From Shewanella sairae (GTDB lineage: Bacteria > Pseudomonadota > Gammaproteobacteria > Enterobacterales > Shewanellaceae): a DNA stretch of 32,885 nt. Below are positions 6,082 to 14,815 of this stretch, one piece after another (position 1 is the first letter of the stretch; every line of letters begins with the position of its first letter). The notes under the pieces are model-generated. The model had not been told where the DNA came from. It was given only the letters and a program-made list of their open reading frames with translations, and did no database searches. The stretch covers positions 1 through 32,885 of the forward strand of contig NZ_JAKILT010000058.1 in assembly GCF_023283535.1 (NCBI RefSeq). The letters run 5' to 3'. A program made the translations under genes and the position numbers.

Positions 6082-7284
6082 CTAACCTATAGCAGGAAAC
6101 AAATTAAACATCTGCATCAACTGCACACTAATAATCAATAAACCCGCTAAAGCAGCCACTACCAAACCCAATGTGCCACCTTTTACCTGGTAACCATTAA
6201 GATCTGCTTGTTTACGCTGAGTTGCTACCATTGCGACGGGTAAAAATACCGCCAAAATCACTAAAGCGAATGCTGCATAACCCAGTGCAGTAATAAAGCC
6301 TTGTGGGTAGAAAAGCGCAAAACCTAATGGCGGTAAAAAAGTCACTAAGCCAACCTGTACTCTATGGCTAGGCGAGGCACTACGCTTTAGTAAATCAGCA
6401 ATAAAATCGAATAGGCCTAAGCTAACCCCTAAGAACGAAGTCGCTAAAGCCAAATCAGCAAACACAGATACTGCATTAGCGATCATAGGGTTATGTAATA
6501 AGTTACTCAACGAGCCAATAAAGCCGTTTAAGCTTTGGCTGCCCATTAACTCTTGCTGGGTTAACACGCCTTGGCTGGCGAGCATCCACAAGCCATAAAC
6601 CATTAGCGGCAGCGCTGAGCCTACAACAATTATCCAGCGTAGCGCTTTGGTATCTTTACCTAAGTAACGCACAACCGAGGGAATTGAACCATGAAAACCA
6701 AAAGAGGTGAATATCACAGGTAATGACGCGAGAACTAAACCTTGATGTACAGGCAATGCCACTAAATTATCAACCGATACATGGGGAAGTAATAAGAATA
6801 ACATCACCACCAGCGCAATGAGTTTCAATGAAAACAGACTGCGGTTAATCATATCAACTGAACGAGTACCAATCGCTACCACTGTACCAATCAGCAAGGT
6901 AAACAGTAGTGCGCCACTTTGTTCTGGTAAATCTAGCCCAGCCCAATTAATTAGCTTGTCATTCATCTGCTCACCACCGCCAGCAATGTATGCCGCACAG
7001 AGCGCATAAAACAAGAACATCATCGAAAAACTAGCCACCAGCTGACCTTTCCTGCCAAGTAATTTATGAGCTAGGGTATGTAAGGTAGCGTCCACGGGGG
7101 CATATTGATGCACTTCTATCATCAATAGTGCGGTGTATGTCATTAGCGACCAAATTAAAAACATAACCACACAGGCAACGCCAAAGCCCAGACCTGAGGC
7201 AGCTAAAGGCAATGCGAGCATTCCTGCGCCAATGGTAGTGCCGGCGATAATCAACATACTGCCAAAGATTTTACTATTGTTCAT
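6082..7284 (-). CDS. tyrP: Aromatic amino-acid permease, tyrosine-specific type
   Basis: A 400-residue inner-membrane protein of the HAAAP family (TyrP/Mtr/TnaB), with about 11 hydrophobic helices. Segments closely resemble E. coli TyrP, such as IAGTTIGAGMLALPLAASG near residue 13, PVIFTSFGFHGS near residue 190 and FADLALATSFLGVSLGLFD near residue 275. It would import tyrosine by proton symport. The ATG at 7284 follows a TTTGGAAC ribosome site. It stands alone, closed by the hairpin at 6009-6045. A nearly 500-bp upstream region carries inverted repeats but no clear TyrR box. Substrate could extend to other aromatic amino acids. Confidence 0.88.
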   Translation of the reverse strand: MNNSKIFGSMLIIAGTTIGAGMLALPLAASGLGFGVACVVMFLIWSLMTYTALLMIEVHQYAPVDATLHTLAHKLLGRKGQLVASFSMMFLFYALCAAYIAGGGEQMNDKLINWAGLDLPEQSGALLFTLLIGTVVAIGTRSVDMINRSLFSLKLIALVVMLFLLLPHVSVDNLVALPVHQGLVLASLPVIFTSFGFHGSIPSVVRYLGKDTKALRWIIVVGSALPLMVYGLWMLASQGVLTQQELMGSQSLNGFIGSLSNLLHNPMIANAVSVFADLALATSFLGVSLGLFDFIADLLKRSASPSHRVQVGLVTFLPPLGFALFYPQGFITALGYAAFALVILAVFLPVAMVATQRKQADLNGYQVKGGTLGLVVAALAGLLIISVQLMQMFNLFPAIG

Positions 7285-7776
7285 TTATGGTGTTCCAAAT
7301 ATAAGAGTAAGAGTTCGGAACGGGCACTAAGGGTGGCCAGATCCCGATAATGGAATTGCCACAATGGAGTGATTTAAAACATGAGGGGGGAGTATTAACC
7401 TCTATCTACGCCATTGTGGCTATAGATAGTAATAAGCCTGAACAGGTGTTAATAACACGTAACTTTCCTTATTGAATTCTGTTAATTAATGACTTAAATA
7501 ACAGCAAGTTAGATAAGACTCCACGATAGGATGTCCCCGTTCGCCTGTCAACAAACATATTCGATTAATTATTAATAAACAGACATCGCCCAATTTATGC
7601 TTCGTCAGTCAGGCTAACCGTCATTTACATACTGTTGCAACCTTGGCTTATACATTCAGTTTTGCCTCTGCTAGTTTAGAAGCGACTTACAATTAATCGA
7701 GGCCAACAAGGCAACTCGGTATATTGCAGCCCTAGCATTAATAACAAGCAACAATAAATAACAATAACGGACCTCA
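7285..7776. other. Intergenic region between divergent tyrP and the lipoprotein gene
   Basis: There is no gene I can support. It contains a 10-base inverted repeat GCCACAATGG (7358-7367) / CCATTGTGGC (7411-7420), a 7-bp inverted repeat CTATCTA/TAGATAG flanking the right copy, and a 13-base palindrome GTGTTAATAACAC (7446-7458). These lie 75-175 bases upstream of tyrP and are likely control sites for one or both divergent genes. I found no good match to the TyrR box. Confidence 0.45.
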
Positions 7777-8262
7777 ATGAACATAATTAAACTCGCCATT
7801 TTAGGGTTATTGGCCTTAGCTACAACGGGCTGTGCCAATAACCAAGATACATACCTCACTTATGTGCAAGCTGGCGATAAAGTGCCAGTGACACAATTTA
7901 CCGATACCCAAGGCAGTAAAATCGATTTAGCCGAGTCGAGCAATAATAAGCTACTAATCTTATTTGCCACTTGGTGCCATGACTCCCAGCGCACCATGAC
8001 GCTACTCGCGAACTCTAACCTTCACTTAAGCCCTAATGTCGACATCATAGGGATTGGCCGCGAAGAATCCCCGGCAGCACTCGATAAGTTTGCCGCTGAG
8101 TATGAATTAAATTTTGCTATGGTTGCGGATCCCAATAGAGAGATCTATACGCAATTTGCTAATAGTGGAATTCCAAGATTGATATTGTTAGATGCTGATA
8201 ATAGAGTGGTTAAAACCATAATTGGCGAACAAGACAACCCAATAAAAGAAGTCGTTTGGTAA
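7777..8262 (+). CDS. Thioredoxin-fold lipoprotein with CXXS active site (TlpA/AhpC-TSA-like)
   Basis: A 161-residue exported protein. A hydrophobic leader ends in a lipobox (LATTGC, lipidated Cys19), so it should be membrane-anchored facing the periplasm. The rest has the TlpA/ResA thioredoxin pattern: a LLILFATWC strand, a glycine-rich middle and a SGIPR cis-proline loop. The usual WCxxC is WCHDS (Cys67, Ser70), so the resolving cysteine is missing. Known CXXS proteins act as isomerases or mixed-disulfide traps rather than oxidoreductases; applying that here is inference. The damaged acetyltransferase follows 33 bases downstream and could be co-transcribed. Confidence 0.75.
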   Translation: MNIIKLAILGLLALATTGCANNQDTYLTYVQAGDKVPVTQFTDTQGSKIDLAESSNNKLLILFATWCHDSQRTMTLLANSNLHLSPNVDIIGIGREESPAALDKFAAEYELNFAMVADPNREIYTQFANSGIPRLILLDADNRVVKTIIGEQDNPIKEVVW

Positions 8263-8295
8263 TAGCGATTGGTGCAAAAGGAGACAAGGAAGCGC

Positions 8296-8820
8296 ATGAG
8301 CAAGATCATCACCGAAACACCAAGATTAATTATTAGAGAGTTTAATCTCGATGACGTACAGGCCGTTTATGACTTTAATGCCGATGAAAGAGTTAACCTC
8401 TATACTGGCGATGCCGGCGTCGTAAAATCCCTTGCTGATGCGGAACGCATTATTCGCGATATCTGGCTCAATGAATACTTACAGTTTGGTTATGCGCGTT
8501 GGGCGGTTGTCTTGAAAGAAACCAACTGTGTTATTGGCTTTTGTGGCTTTAAAAATGATTATCGTATTGACGAAACCGATATAGGTTATCGCTTTGCACC
8601 AGAATATTGAGGGCAAGGTTTTGCCACTGAAGCTAATCAAGCCTGTATTGATTACGCTAAATCTCATATGGATCTCGACTATATCGTTGGCGATGTTGTT
8701 GATCGTAACCACGCATCAATCAATGTACTCAAAAAGCTTGGTATGACCTTCAATAAAAAGTTTCAAAACCTAGGTTTTATGATTCAGCGCTATGACATGT
8801 ATTTAAAAAGCAAAGCATAA
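8296..8820 (+). pseudogene. GNAT acetyltransferase (RimJ/RimL-like) interrupted by an in-frame TGA
   Basis: The reading frame encodes a complete GNAT N-acetyltransferase of about 174 codons (ITETPRLIIREFNLDDVQAV at the start, an acetyl-CoA-binding region, then RNHASINVLKKLGM). A TGA at 8608-8610 interrupts it, within the motif RFAPEY-stop-GQGFATEA. In relatives that position is normally tryptophan (TGG), so a single G-to-A change explains it. Both halves stay in the same frame with no other damage, so the loss is recent, or the base call is wrong. I chose the ATG at 8296 because AAGGA precedes it. An upstream TTG at 8269 is less likely. Confidence 0.8.
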
Positions 8821-8833
8821 GGTTAAGTATCAG

Positions 8834-8881
8834 TACAACAAAGCCCTGTGAATCGAGCATGATTCACAGGGCTTTGTTGTA
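8834..8881. terminator. Strong bidirectional terminator between convergent genes
   Basis: A perfect 21-bp stem (8834-8854 with 8861-8881) with a 6-base loop, between the acetyltransferase remnant and the minus-strand gene at 8893. T-rich arms on each side allow use in both directions. Confidence 0.85.
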
Positions 8882-8892
8882 GTTTAAGTATA

Positions 8893-9483
8893 CTAACTCG
8901 CGGCCTGTTTAATCGCTAAATCACAACTACGGATCTCCGATGGCGTTAAGCTACGTAGATGCTCTATCAGCTTAAAGCACAGCTCTATATATTGAATTGC
9001 TTCGGCTTTACCCACTTCATAACCCACCGCATGGGCAACCCTATTACGCAACTGGCGTAACTCGCTAAACAACTTACCTTGCTTGGTATTAATTAGCGCT
9101 TCGTTGATCAAAATATTTTCAATGTGCTTATAGCGCGTGTTTTTATCTAAGGTAATGTTGTCACAATGAGATTTGATAAGTTGTTCAGCCGCTAAATCCA
9201 CCTGCTCCCATGCTTCAAGAATGGCTGAGTTAGGTAAGCTATTCGCAGATGCAATTAACAAGGTTTTCTTATCGGTTTTTAACTCAGGGAACACCCCTTG
9301 TGCTTGCTCGGTCACCGCCTTCAACCCTTGACCAAACTCGACCTCTAAGTCTTTAAACTTCAGTTTTTTAGCCAAAGGGATCAGCTTTGATAAGGGGCGC
9401 TTTAAATTAAGCACCGCAAACACCATCACAGCCGGCCAGATCAATTTATCTAGCAGCTCAATTATAAATTGCATCCAGCTCAT
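8893..9483 (-). CDS. Membrane-anchored HEPN-like protein of unknown function
   Basis: A 196-residue protein. Residues 5-27 form one hydrophobic helix, followed by a basic stretch (KRPLSKLIPLAKKLKFK), so the bulk is probably cytoplasmic. The C-terminal half is helical and contains LRQLRNRVAHAVGYEV, whose RNxxxH pattern (Arg146, Asn147, His151) matches the RX4-6H motif of HEPN domains and DUF4145-like proteins. HEPN proteins are often RNases or nucleotide-transfer partners in defence and toxin systems, but I see no partner gene here. The ATG has AAGGG upstream. Function is unassigned; the HEPN link rests on one motif and predicted helices. Confidence 0.6.
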   Translation of the reverse strand: MSWMQFIIELLDKLIWPAVMVFAVLNLKRPLSKLIPLAKKLKFKDLEVEFGQGLKAVTEQAQGVFPELKTDKKTLLIASANSLPNSAILEAWEQVDLAAEQLIKSHCDNITLDKNTRYKHIENILINEALINTKQGKLFSELRQLRNRVAHAVGYEVGKAEAIQYIELCFKLIEHLRSLTPSEIRSCDLAIKQAAS

Positions 9484-9579
9484 TTACGTCGCCCTTCCAT
9501 GTTGTGCAGCTTAATCCAATATAAGTTAACAAGTTTTGTAGCAGAACAAAACGATGAGCCAATCAAATCCACGCCACCA

Positions 9580-10107
9580 TCAGTTAAGCTTCCGATAAGT
9601 ATTAGAGTTCCAATCAAACACATACTCAACGCCTTGCCACTCATAGATAGTGCGACCATCTCGCTGAATCACCCGCGCATTATCGGGCAATCGAGCTAAA
9701 CCAGTGGAATAGTTCACGCTAGTCGTCACTCGCTCTGGCGACCTCACGACTTTAGGCTCAGGGGCTTTATAGGTTTGCCTGTCGTAACGGTAAGGCGAGT
9801 AATAACGGTTGTTATAACCATAAGGGTTACGCCAGCGAGAGCCTACCCCCCAGTTATAACCGGGGCGCCAGCCTGGTCTGTAGTATCCATTACGGTACGG
9901 ATAACCGTACCAACTGTTAGATACCCCGACGTTCCAGCGCCATGGGTCGCGGTAGTCATAGTTGCTCCAGCCAACGCCCACACTGACATTGCTCATCACC
10001 AGCGGTACAGAAGCAGAGGTTATTAATAGCGAATTAGCGCTAACGGACGGCAGGCAAAATAAACTACTTAAAGCCGCAATAGCGCAGCCCAACTTCAATA
10101 CATTCAT
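9580..10107 (-). CDS. Secreted Tyr/Trp/Gly/Asn-rich protein of unknown function
   Basis: A 175-residue protein with a Sec signal peptide (cleavage likely after SVSA, residue 24). Residues 40-115 are low-complexity and very rich in Tyr, Trp, Gly, Asn, Arg and Pro (for example NGYYRPGWRPGYNWG). The last 50 residues form a more ordinary domain ending VEYVFDWNSNTYRKL. A strong GGAGG ribosome site precedes the ATG. Similar short-leader, aromatic-rich envelope proteins are common in gammaproteobacteria but mostly uncharacterised. It is probably periplasmic or surface-associated. No neighbour suggests a pathway. Confidence 0.65.
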   Translation of the reverse strand: MNVLKLGCAIAALSSLFCLPSVSANSLLITSASVPLVMSNVSVGVGWSNYDYRDPWRWNVGVSNSWYGYPYRNGYYRPGWRPGYNWGVGSRWRNPYGYNNRYYSPYRYDRQTYKAPEPKVVRSPERVTTSVNYSTGLARLPDNARVIQRDGRTIYEWQGVEYVFDWNSNTYRKLN

Positions 10108-10271
10108 CTCTATCCTCCAATGCTGTTGCCACCAACAAATGTAGAATCATGTAGTTCAGTTTACGCTCAAATAAGCCGTAAACCAATGTCAGTCGCTAAG
10201 CCCCTAGCAATAAAGACAATAGCTTCAGTAAAACCTGAAATATATTGATGCCACGCTTTGATGAACAAGCG

Positions 10272-10300
10272 TTTAACGCACGTTCGAATGATGCTATAGT
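10272..10300 (+). promoter_or_regulatory. Likely ubiD promoter
   Basis: TTTAAC (10272-10277), a 17-bp spacer and TATAGT (10295-10300), ending 39 bases before the ubiD ATG. This is a reasonable sigma-70 match by eye. Confidence 0.5.
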
Positions 10301-10339
10301 GCGCGCCATATCACAGTTTATAGCGATGAGAATTCCCCT

Positions 10340-11821
10340 ATGAGTTTTAAGGATTTGCGCAGCTTTATAGACCACCTAGAGACCAATGGTGAGCTAAAGC
10401 GTATTAGTCATCCCGTTGATCCTCATTTGGAAATGACAGAGATTGCCGATCGTGTATTACGCGCTAAAGGCCCAGCTCTGTTATTCGAAAATCCGGTCGG
10501 CAACGACATGCCTGTATTAGCTAACTTATTTGGTACCCCAAAACGGGTAGCCATGGCATTAGGTAAAGAAGATCCTCTGGCACTGCGCGATGTAGGCGAA
10601 CTACTGGCGTTTCTAAAAGAGCCAGAGCCACCACGTGGCTTTAAAGACGCTATTTCAAAAATCCCAATGTTTAAGCAAGCCTTAAACATGCCGCCTAAAA
10701 CCGTGCGTAATCCTCCTTGCCAACAAGTGGTTAAAACCGGTGAAGAAGTAGACTTAACTAAGCTACCCATTCAGCATTGCTGGCCTGGCGATGTTGCACC
10801 GCTGGTCACTTGGGGCTTAACCATCACTAAAGGTCCACGCCAAAAACGCCAAAACTTGGGTATTTACCGCCAGCAATTGCTCGGTAGAGACAAGTTAATT
10901 ATGCGTTGGCTTGACCACCGTGGCGGCGCGTTAGACTTTAAAGACTTTAAAGAGAAGCACCCAGGTGAGCGCTACCCTGTGGTTGTGGCTTTAGGTGCCG
11001 ATCCGGTTACCATTCTAGGTGCGGTAACGCCTGTGCCAGATGCCATGAGCGAATATGCTTTTGCAGGTCTACTCAGAGGCGAGCGCACTGAAGTGTGTAA
11101 AGCACTAAGCTGTGACTTAGAAGTGCCAGCCACCAGCGAAATCATCTTAGAGGGTTATATCGACCCGGATGAGATGGCGGAAGAAGGCCCTTATGGCGAT
11201 CACACAGGTTACTACAACGAAACCGACTCGTTCCCAGTGTTTACCGTGACCCACATTACCCACAGAAAAGATGCCATTTACCACAGCACCTACACCGGCC
11301 GTCCACCTGATGAGCCTGCTATGTTGGGTGTGGCACTGAACGAAGTCTTCGTGCCTATTTTACGTAAACAGTATCCAGAAATTATCGATTTTTACCTGCC
11401 GCCAGAAGGCTGCTCGTACCGTATGGCGGTTATTTCAATCCGTAAACAATATCCAGGTCATGCTAAACGGGTGATGATGGGCGCTTGGTCGTTCCTACGT
11501 CAGTTTATGTATACCAAGTTTATTGTGGTGGTCGACGAGGACGTCAATTGCCGCGATTGGAACGATGTGATTTGGGCGATTACCACCCGCATGGATCCAA
11601 AACGCGACACGGTTATGATTGAAAACACCCCAATTGATTACCTCGATTTTGCCTCACCAGTGGCAGGACTTGGATCAAAAATGGGCATGGATGCCACCAA
11701 CAAGTGGGAAGGTGAAACCGACCGCGAATGGGGCACGCCAATCGTAATGGATGAAGCCGTTAAACAAAAAGTCGATGCTATTTGGGATGACTTAGGCATT
11801 GACGATGCGCCAACCCTGTAA
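10340..11821 (+). CDS. ubiD: 4-hydroxy-3-polyprenylbenzoate decarboxylase (UbiD)
   Basis: A 493-residue cytoplasmic enzyme, near identical in length and close in sequence to E. coli UbiD. It removes the ring carboxyl group from the ubiquinone precursor using prenylated FMN supplied by UbiX. Recognisable segments include ITKGPRQKRQNLGIYRQQL, DHRGGALD, the conserved active-site stretch EGPYGDHTGYY (residues 282-292) and RMDPKRDT near the end. A promoter-like sequence lies at 10272-10300; the ribosome site (GATGAG) is weak. The flavin reductase gene fre follows 109 bp later in the same direction, a pairing long known in enterobacteria and Shewanella. Confidence 0.97.
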   Translation: MSFKDLRSFIDHLETNGELKRISHPVDPHLEMTEIADRVLRAKGPALLFENPVGNDMPVLANLFGTPKRVAMALGKEDPLALRDVGELLAFLKEPEPPRGFKDAISKIPMFKQALNMPPKTVRNPPCQQVVKTGEEVDLTKLPIQHCWPGDVAPLVTWGLTITKGPRQKRQNLGIYRQQLLGRDKLIMRWLDHRGGALDFKDFKEKHPGERYPVVVALGADPVTILGAVTPVPDAMSEYAFAGLLRGERTEVCKALSCDLEVPATSEIILEGYIDPDEMAEEGPYGDHTGYYNETDSFPVFTVTHITHRKDAIYHSTYTGRPPDEPAMLGVALNEVFVPILRKQYPEIIDFYLPPEGCSYRMAVISIRKQYPGHAKRVMMGAWSFLRQFMYTKFIVVVDEDVNCRDWNDVIWAITTRMDPKRDTVMIENTPIDYLDFASPVAGLGSKMGMDATNKWEGETDREWGTPIVMDEAVKQKVDAIWDDLGIDDAPTL

Positions 11822-11856
11822 CACTATTGGGCTAAACATTAGCTAACCTATATATT

Positions 11857-11876
11857 GCCTGCCACCATTGGCAGGC
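11857..11876 (+). terminator. Hairpin between ubiD and fre
   Basis: A perfect 8-bp G/C-rich stem with loop CCAT, 36 bases after ubiD. There is no U-run, so it may be an attenuator or an mRNA-stabilising structure rather than a true terminator. Confidence 0.35.
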
Positions 11877-11930
11877 GCATAAACTTATACAGAGTAAGCT
11901 TCCACAAGAGAGGCTCATCAAGGAATAAAG

Positions 11931-12641
11931 ATGAACACCATTAGCTGTACCATTGAAAAAGTTGCGCCGTTTAATAACGCGGTATTCCAAGTTATTTTAA
12001 AACCTAACACGCCATTTGACTTTAAAGCGGGTCAATACCTGTGCGTGGTTATGGGTGAAAAAGACAAGCGTCCTTTCTCTATCGCATCAGCGCCAGACGC
12101 TGAGCATATTGAACTACACATTGGCGCAGCGGTAAGCGAAAGCTATCCAATGCAGGTGGTTGAGCGTTTAAAAGAGTGCTTAAGCACTGGTGGCAGCATT
12201 GAGATTGAAGTGCCTGGCGGTGATGCTCACCTGCGCGCAGAGAGCCAACGCCCTCGCCTACTGATTGCTGGCGGTACAGGCTTCTCTTATATTAAGAGTA
12301 TTGTTGAACAAAAAATCGCGCTAGGCCAAGAGATTGAAACCACCCTTTACTGGGGTTGCCGCAATCAAGAAGCCATGTACTTTGAAACGATTGCCCGCGA
12401 ATGGCACGAGGCGCACCCATGGCTTAACTTTGTGCCAGTAATAGAAGAAGCCGATGCAGACTGGAAAGGCAAAGAAGCTAACCTGCTAGAGCAGATAAAG
12501 CATGATTTCGATAGCCTAAACGGATACGACATCTATATTGCAGGCCGTTTTGATATGGTTGGCGCCGCGCGTGAAGTATTCCGCACTATGGGCGTTGAAG
12601 AAGACCACCTCTACGGTGATGCCTTCGCATTTATTAAGTAA
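11931..12641 (+). CDS. fre: NAD(P)H-flavin reductase
   Basis: A 236-residue soluble reductase of the Fre/LuxG family. It transfers electrons from NAD(P)H to free FMN or FAD. It shows the flavin-binding motif RPFSIAS (residues 47-53) and the pyridine-nucleotide loop AGGTGFSY (113-120), with the typical C-terminus GDAFAF. AAGGA lies 5 bases upstream of the ATG. It sits behind ubiD, and reduced flavin could serve the UbiX/UbiD cofactor, though that link is inference. A clear terminator follows. Confidence 0.93.
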   Translation: MNTISCTIEKVAPFNNAVFQVILKPNTPFDFKAGQYLCVVMGEKDKRPFSIASAPDAEHIELHIGAAVSESYPMQVVERLKECLSTGGSIEIEVPGGDAHLRAESQRPRLLIAGGTGFSYIKSIVEQKIALGQEIETTLYWGCRNQEAMYFETIAREWHEAHPWLNFVPVIEEADADWKGKEANLLEQIKHDFDSLNGYDIYIAGRFDMVGAAREVFRTMGVEEDHLYGDAFAFIK

Positions 12642-12659
12642 GCAGAGCGTTAGATGAAT

Positions 12660-12696
12660 AAAGGCGAGAGGATGTATATCCACTCGCCTTTTTTAT
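12660..12696. terminator. Bidirectional terminator between fre and rbsR
   Basis: A long stem: AAAGGCGAG pairs with CTCGCCTTT, and inside it GGAT pairs with ATCC around a short loop. A run of T follows on the plus strand. It separates the convergent fre and rbs transcripts. Confidence 0.85.
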
Positions 12697-12733
12697 TGCT
12701 CTGCTTTTAACTTTAGTTTTGATTTTGCTTAGA

Positions 12734-13741
12734 CTACGACTTATCACTCACGCTGGCGCGCTCTGTCACCCTTGGCTCAATATCCATAAACTGCGGAGGA
12801 AGACTTGGGTCGTGCAAACGCGCAATCAATGCATTCACCGCTGCTGCGCCTAAGCGCGCTTTTGACTGATGAATACTGGTTAGCGCGGGTGTCATAAACT
12901 TAGCCAACTGAATATTATCGTAACCAATTACCGATAGCTGCTGTGGAATTTGCACGCCAGTTCGCTGCGCTTCATGCAATACACCAATCGCCATCATGTC
13001 GTTACACACAAACAGTGCACTCGGTAACTCGCCTTTAGCTTGCAACTGAGCAAAAGCCGCCTTACCGCCCTCAGTTTCAAAGTTACTTTCAATCACCCAA
13101 GCAGGATTAATCGGTAAGTTAGCTGCCGCCATGGCGTCAACAAAACCTTGATAACGTAGATCCGCTTGCTGGCGATTACGCGGCCCCGTAATACAGCCAA
13201 TTTGTGTGTGGCCGTTATCAATCAGGTATTGGGTTGCAAGAATACCGCCTTGACGCGAGTGGCCTTGAATTTTGTCGCAACTAAAGTCCACTTGGCCCCA
13301 ATCCATCACCACCACAGGCAAGCCACCTAAGCGGCGATACAGCAATGCATCGTCACCTTCGAGCATGGCGCACATCATGATTAAGCCATCAACGCGGCGT
13401 TCAATTAAAGTGGTGAGTGAACGCTTCAAGCGCTGGGCATCACCTTCGGTATTACACAGAATTAGATTGTAGCCTTGCTGATAACAAGCTTGCTCAACAC
13501 TACGCACTACTTCAGCGTAAAACGGGTTAGTTGATGTGGTGACCAACATGCCGATGGTTTTAGTGCAGTTTTGCTTTAGGCTGCGCGCCACCGCAGACGG
13601 GCCGTGATAATTCAATTGCAGTGCGGCGTCTTGCACCCGCTTAGCAATATCATCACTTACAAAGCGAGTGCCATTCATTACATGGCTTACTGTGGACGTA
13701 GACACGCTTGCAAGTTTGGCAACATCTTTCATGGTGGCCAT
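12734..13741 (-). CDS. rbsR: Ribose operon repressor, LacI family
   Basis: A 335-residue repressor. The N-terminal LacI-type helix-turn-helix is clear (MKDVAKLASVSTSTVSHVMNG), followed by a periplasmic-binding-protein-like sensor domain (IGCITGPRNRQQADLRYQGF, FVCNDMMAIGVL). It is the last gene of the rbs operon, starting 33 bp after rbsK. In E. coli the RbsR effector is D-ribose, and binding releases it from the operator. The two 16-bp palindromes upstream of rbsD (18721-18736 and 18756-18771) are the expected targets, so the operon would control its own repressor. Confidence 0.92.
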   Translation of the reverse strand: MATMKDVAKLASVSTSTVSHVMNGTRFVSDDIAKRVQDAALQLNYHGPSAVARSLKQNCTKTIGMLVTTSTNPFYAEVVRSVEQACYQQGYNLILCNTEGDAQRLKRSLTTLIERRVDGLIMMCAMLEGDDALLYRRLGGLPVVVMDWGQVDFSCDKIQGHSRQGGILATQYLIDNGHTQIGCITGPRNRQQADLRYQGFVDAMAAANLPINPAWVIESNFETEGGKAAFAQLQAKGELPSALFVCNDMMAIGVLHEAQRTGVQIPQQLSVIGYDNIQLAKFMTPALTSIHQSKARLGAAAVNALIARLHDPSLPPQFMDIEPRVTERASVSDKS

Positions 13742-13774
13742 CGAGTTAACTTCCTATCTTGTCACTAATATTGA

Positions 13775-14692
13775 TTACTGCGCAGCAATAAACTGCTCAA
13801 CTTCATCACGGTTTGGAATTGAGGTTTGTGCACCAAAACGGGTAACTGAAATCGCTGCAGCGCCATGGGCAAATACAATTGCATTGTCGATTGCTTGGCC
13901 TTCAAGGAGTCCCGTGACAAGCGCTCCATTAAAGGTATCACCTGCAGCCGTTGTATCGGTGGCTTTTACTTTAAAGCCTGGGATAATTTTACCAGTGCCT
14001 TGCTGGCTTAAGTAAACGCCCTTCGAGCCTAAAGTAATCATCACAGTCGCAATGCCTTTAGCATGTAAAATCGTCGCAGCCTCAGCAGCGCTGGTTTCAT
14101 CGGTAATTGCAACGCCGGTTAATACTTCGGCTTCTGTTTCGTTAGGGGTGATTATATCAACCATTGCCAACAACGCATCAGGTAAAGCGCGTGCAGGTGC
14201 TGGATTTAAAATCACTTGGGTGCCATTTGCTTTAGCTATGCTTGCAGCCTGCTCAATACCCGCAAGTGGGGTTTCTAGCTGCATCAATAAATATTTGGCC
14301 GCTGCTATTTGCGCGCTATGTTGGTTAACAATGTCAGCTGTTAATGCATCGTTGGCAGCCGCAGCAATACAAATACTATTTTCACCGCAATCGCTCACTT
14401 GGATCATTGCAATACCCGTCGGGGTATTTTCAATCATATGCACCGCAGAAATATCCATGCCGTCATCAGCAAAAGTGCCACGAATATTTTGCCCAAAACC
14501 GTCATCACCCACACAGGCAATAAAACCAATATCGGCATTTAAGCGTGCAGCCGCAACCGCTTGGTTAGCCCCTTTACCGCCAGGAATGATTTGATAATTA
14601 CGCCCATGCAAGGTTTCACCCGGACGTGGAAAAGAAGGCACTTGTAACACATGGTCGGCATTAACACTGCCCAAAACAATTAACTGAGACAT
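13775..14692 (-). CDS. rbsK: Ribokinase
   Basis: A 305-residue PfkB-family sugar kinase that phosphorylates D-ribose to ribose 5-phosphate with ATP. The N-terminal substrate motif (GGKGANQAVAAARL, residues 38-51) and the C-terminal PfkB signature with the catalytic base (TTAAGDTFNGAL, Asp252) are intact. It lies between rbsB and rbsR on the same strand. The 180-codon open frame antisense to it is a shadow of its GC-skewed codons and has no ribosome site or family features. Confidence 0.96.
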   Translation of the reverse strand: MSQLIVLGSVNADHVLQVPSFPRPGETLHGRNYQIIPGGKGANQAVAAARLNADIGFIACVGDDGFGQNIRGTFADDGMDISAVHMIENTPTGIAMIQVSDCGENSICIAAAANDALTADIVNQHSAQIAAAKYLLMQLETPLAGIEQAASIAKANGTQVILNPAPARALPDALLAMVDIITPNETEAEVLTGVAITDETSAAEAATILHAKGIATVMITLGSKGVYLSQQGTGKIIPGFKVKATDTTAAGDTFNGALVTGLLEGQAIDNAIVFAHGAAAISVTRFGAQTSIPNRDEVEQFIAAQ

Positions 14693-14758
14693 TTACATAT
14701 TCCTTGATGTTCTCTGAATGACTGCCAAGCAATATTGTCTTGGATTCAGAGTGAAATA

Positions 14759-14783
14759 CGCCTTGAGCTAAGCTCCAAAGGCG
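14759..14783 (-). other. Hairpin in the rbsB-rbsK spacer
   Basis: An imperfect inverted repeat (CGCCTT/AAGGCG and GAGCT/AGCTC with small bulges) in the 123-bp gap between rbsB and rbsK. Such structures behind binding-protein genes often protect the upstream mRNA, giving more binding protein than kinase. That role is inferred. Confidence 0.4.
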
Positions 14784-14815
14784 CAGCACATAAGTGTGAC
14801 TAAAACTGAATAAAA

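Noticed and set aside
9775..10026. 83-codon plus-strand frame rich in Val and Thr
   Set aside because: It is the antisense of the Tyr/Trp/Gly-rich secreted protein gene, and its low complexity mirrors that gene.
14052..14594. 180-codon open frame antisense to rbsK
   Set aside because: rbsK is complete with all motifs on the other strand. The antisense frame has no ribosome site and an Ala/Ser-rich composition typical of a shadow frame.
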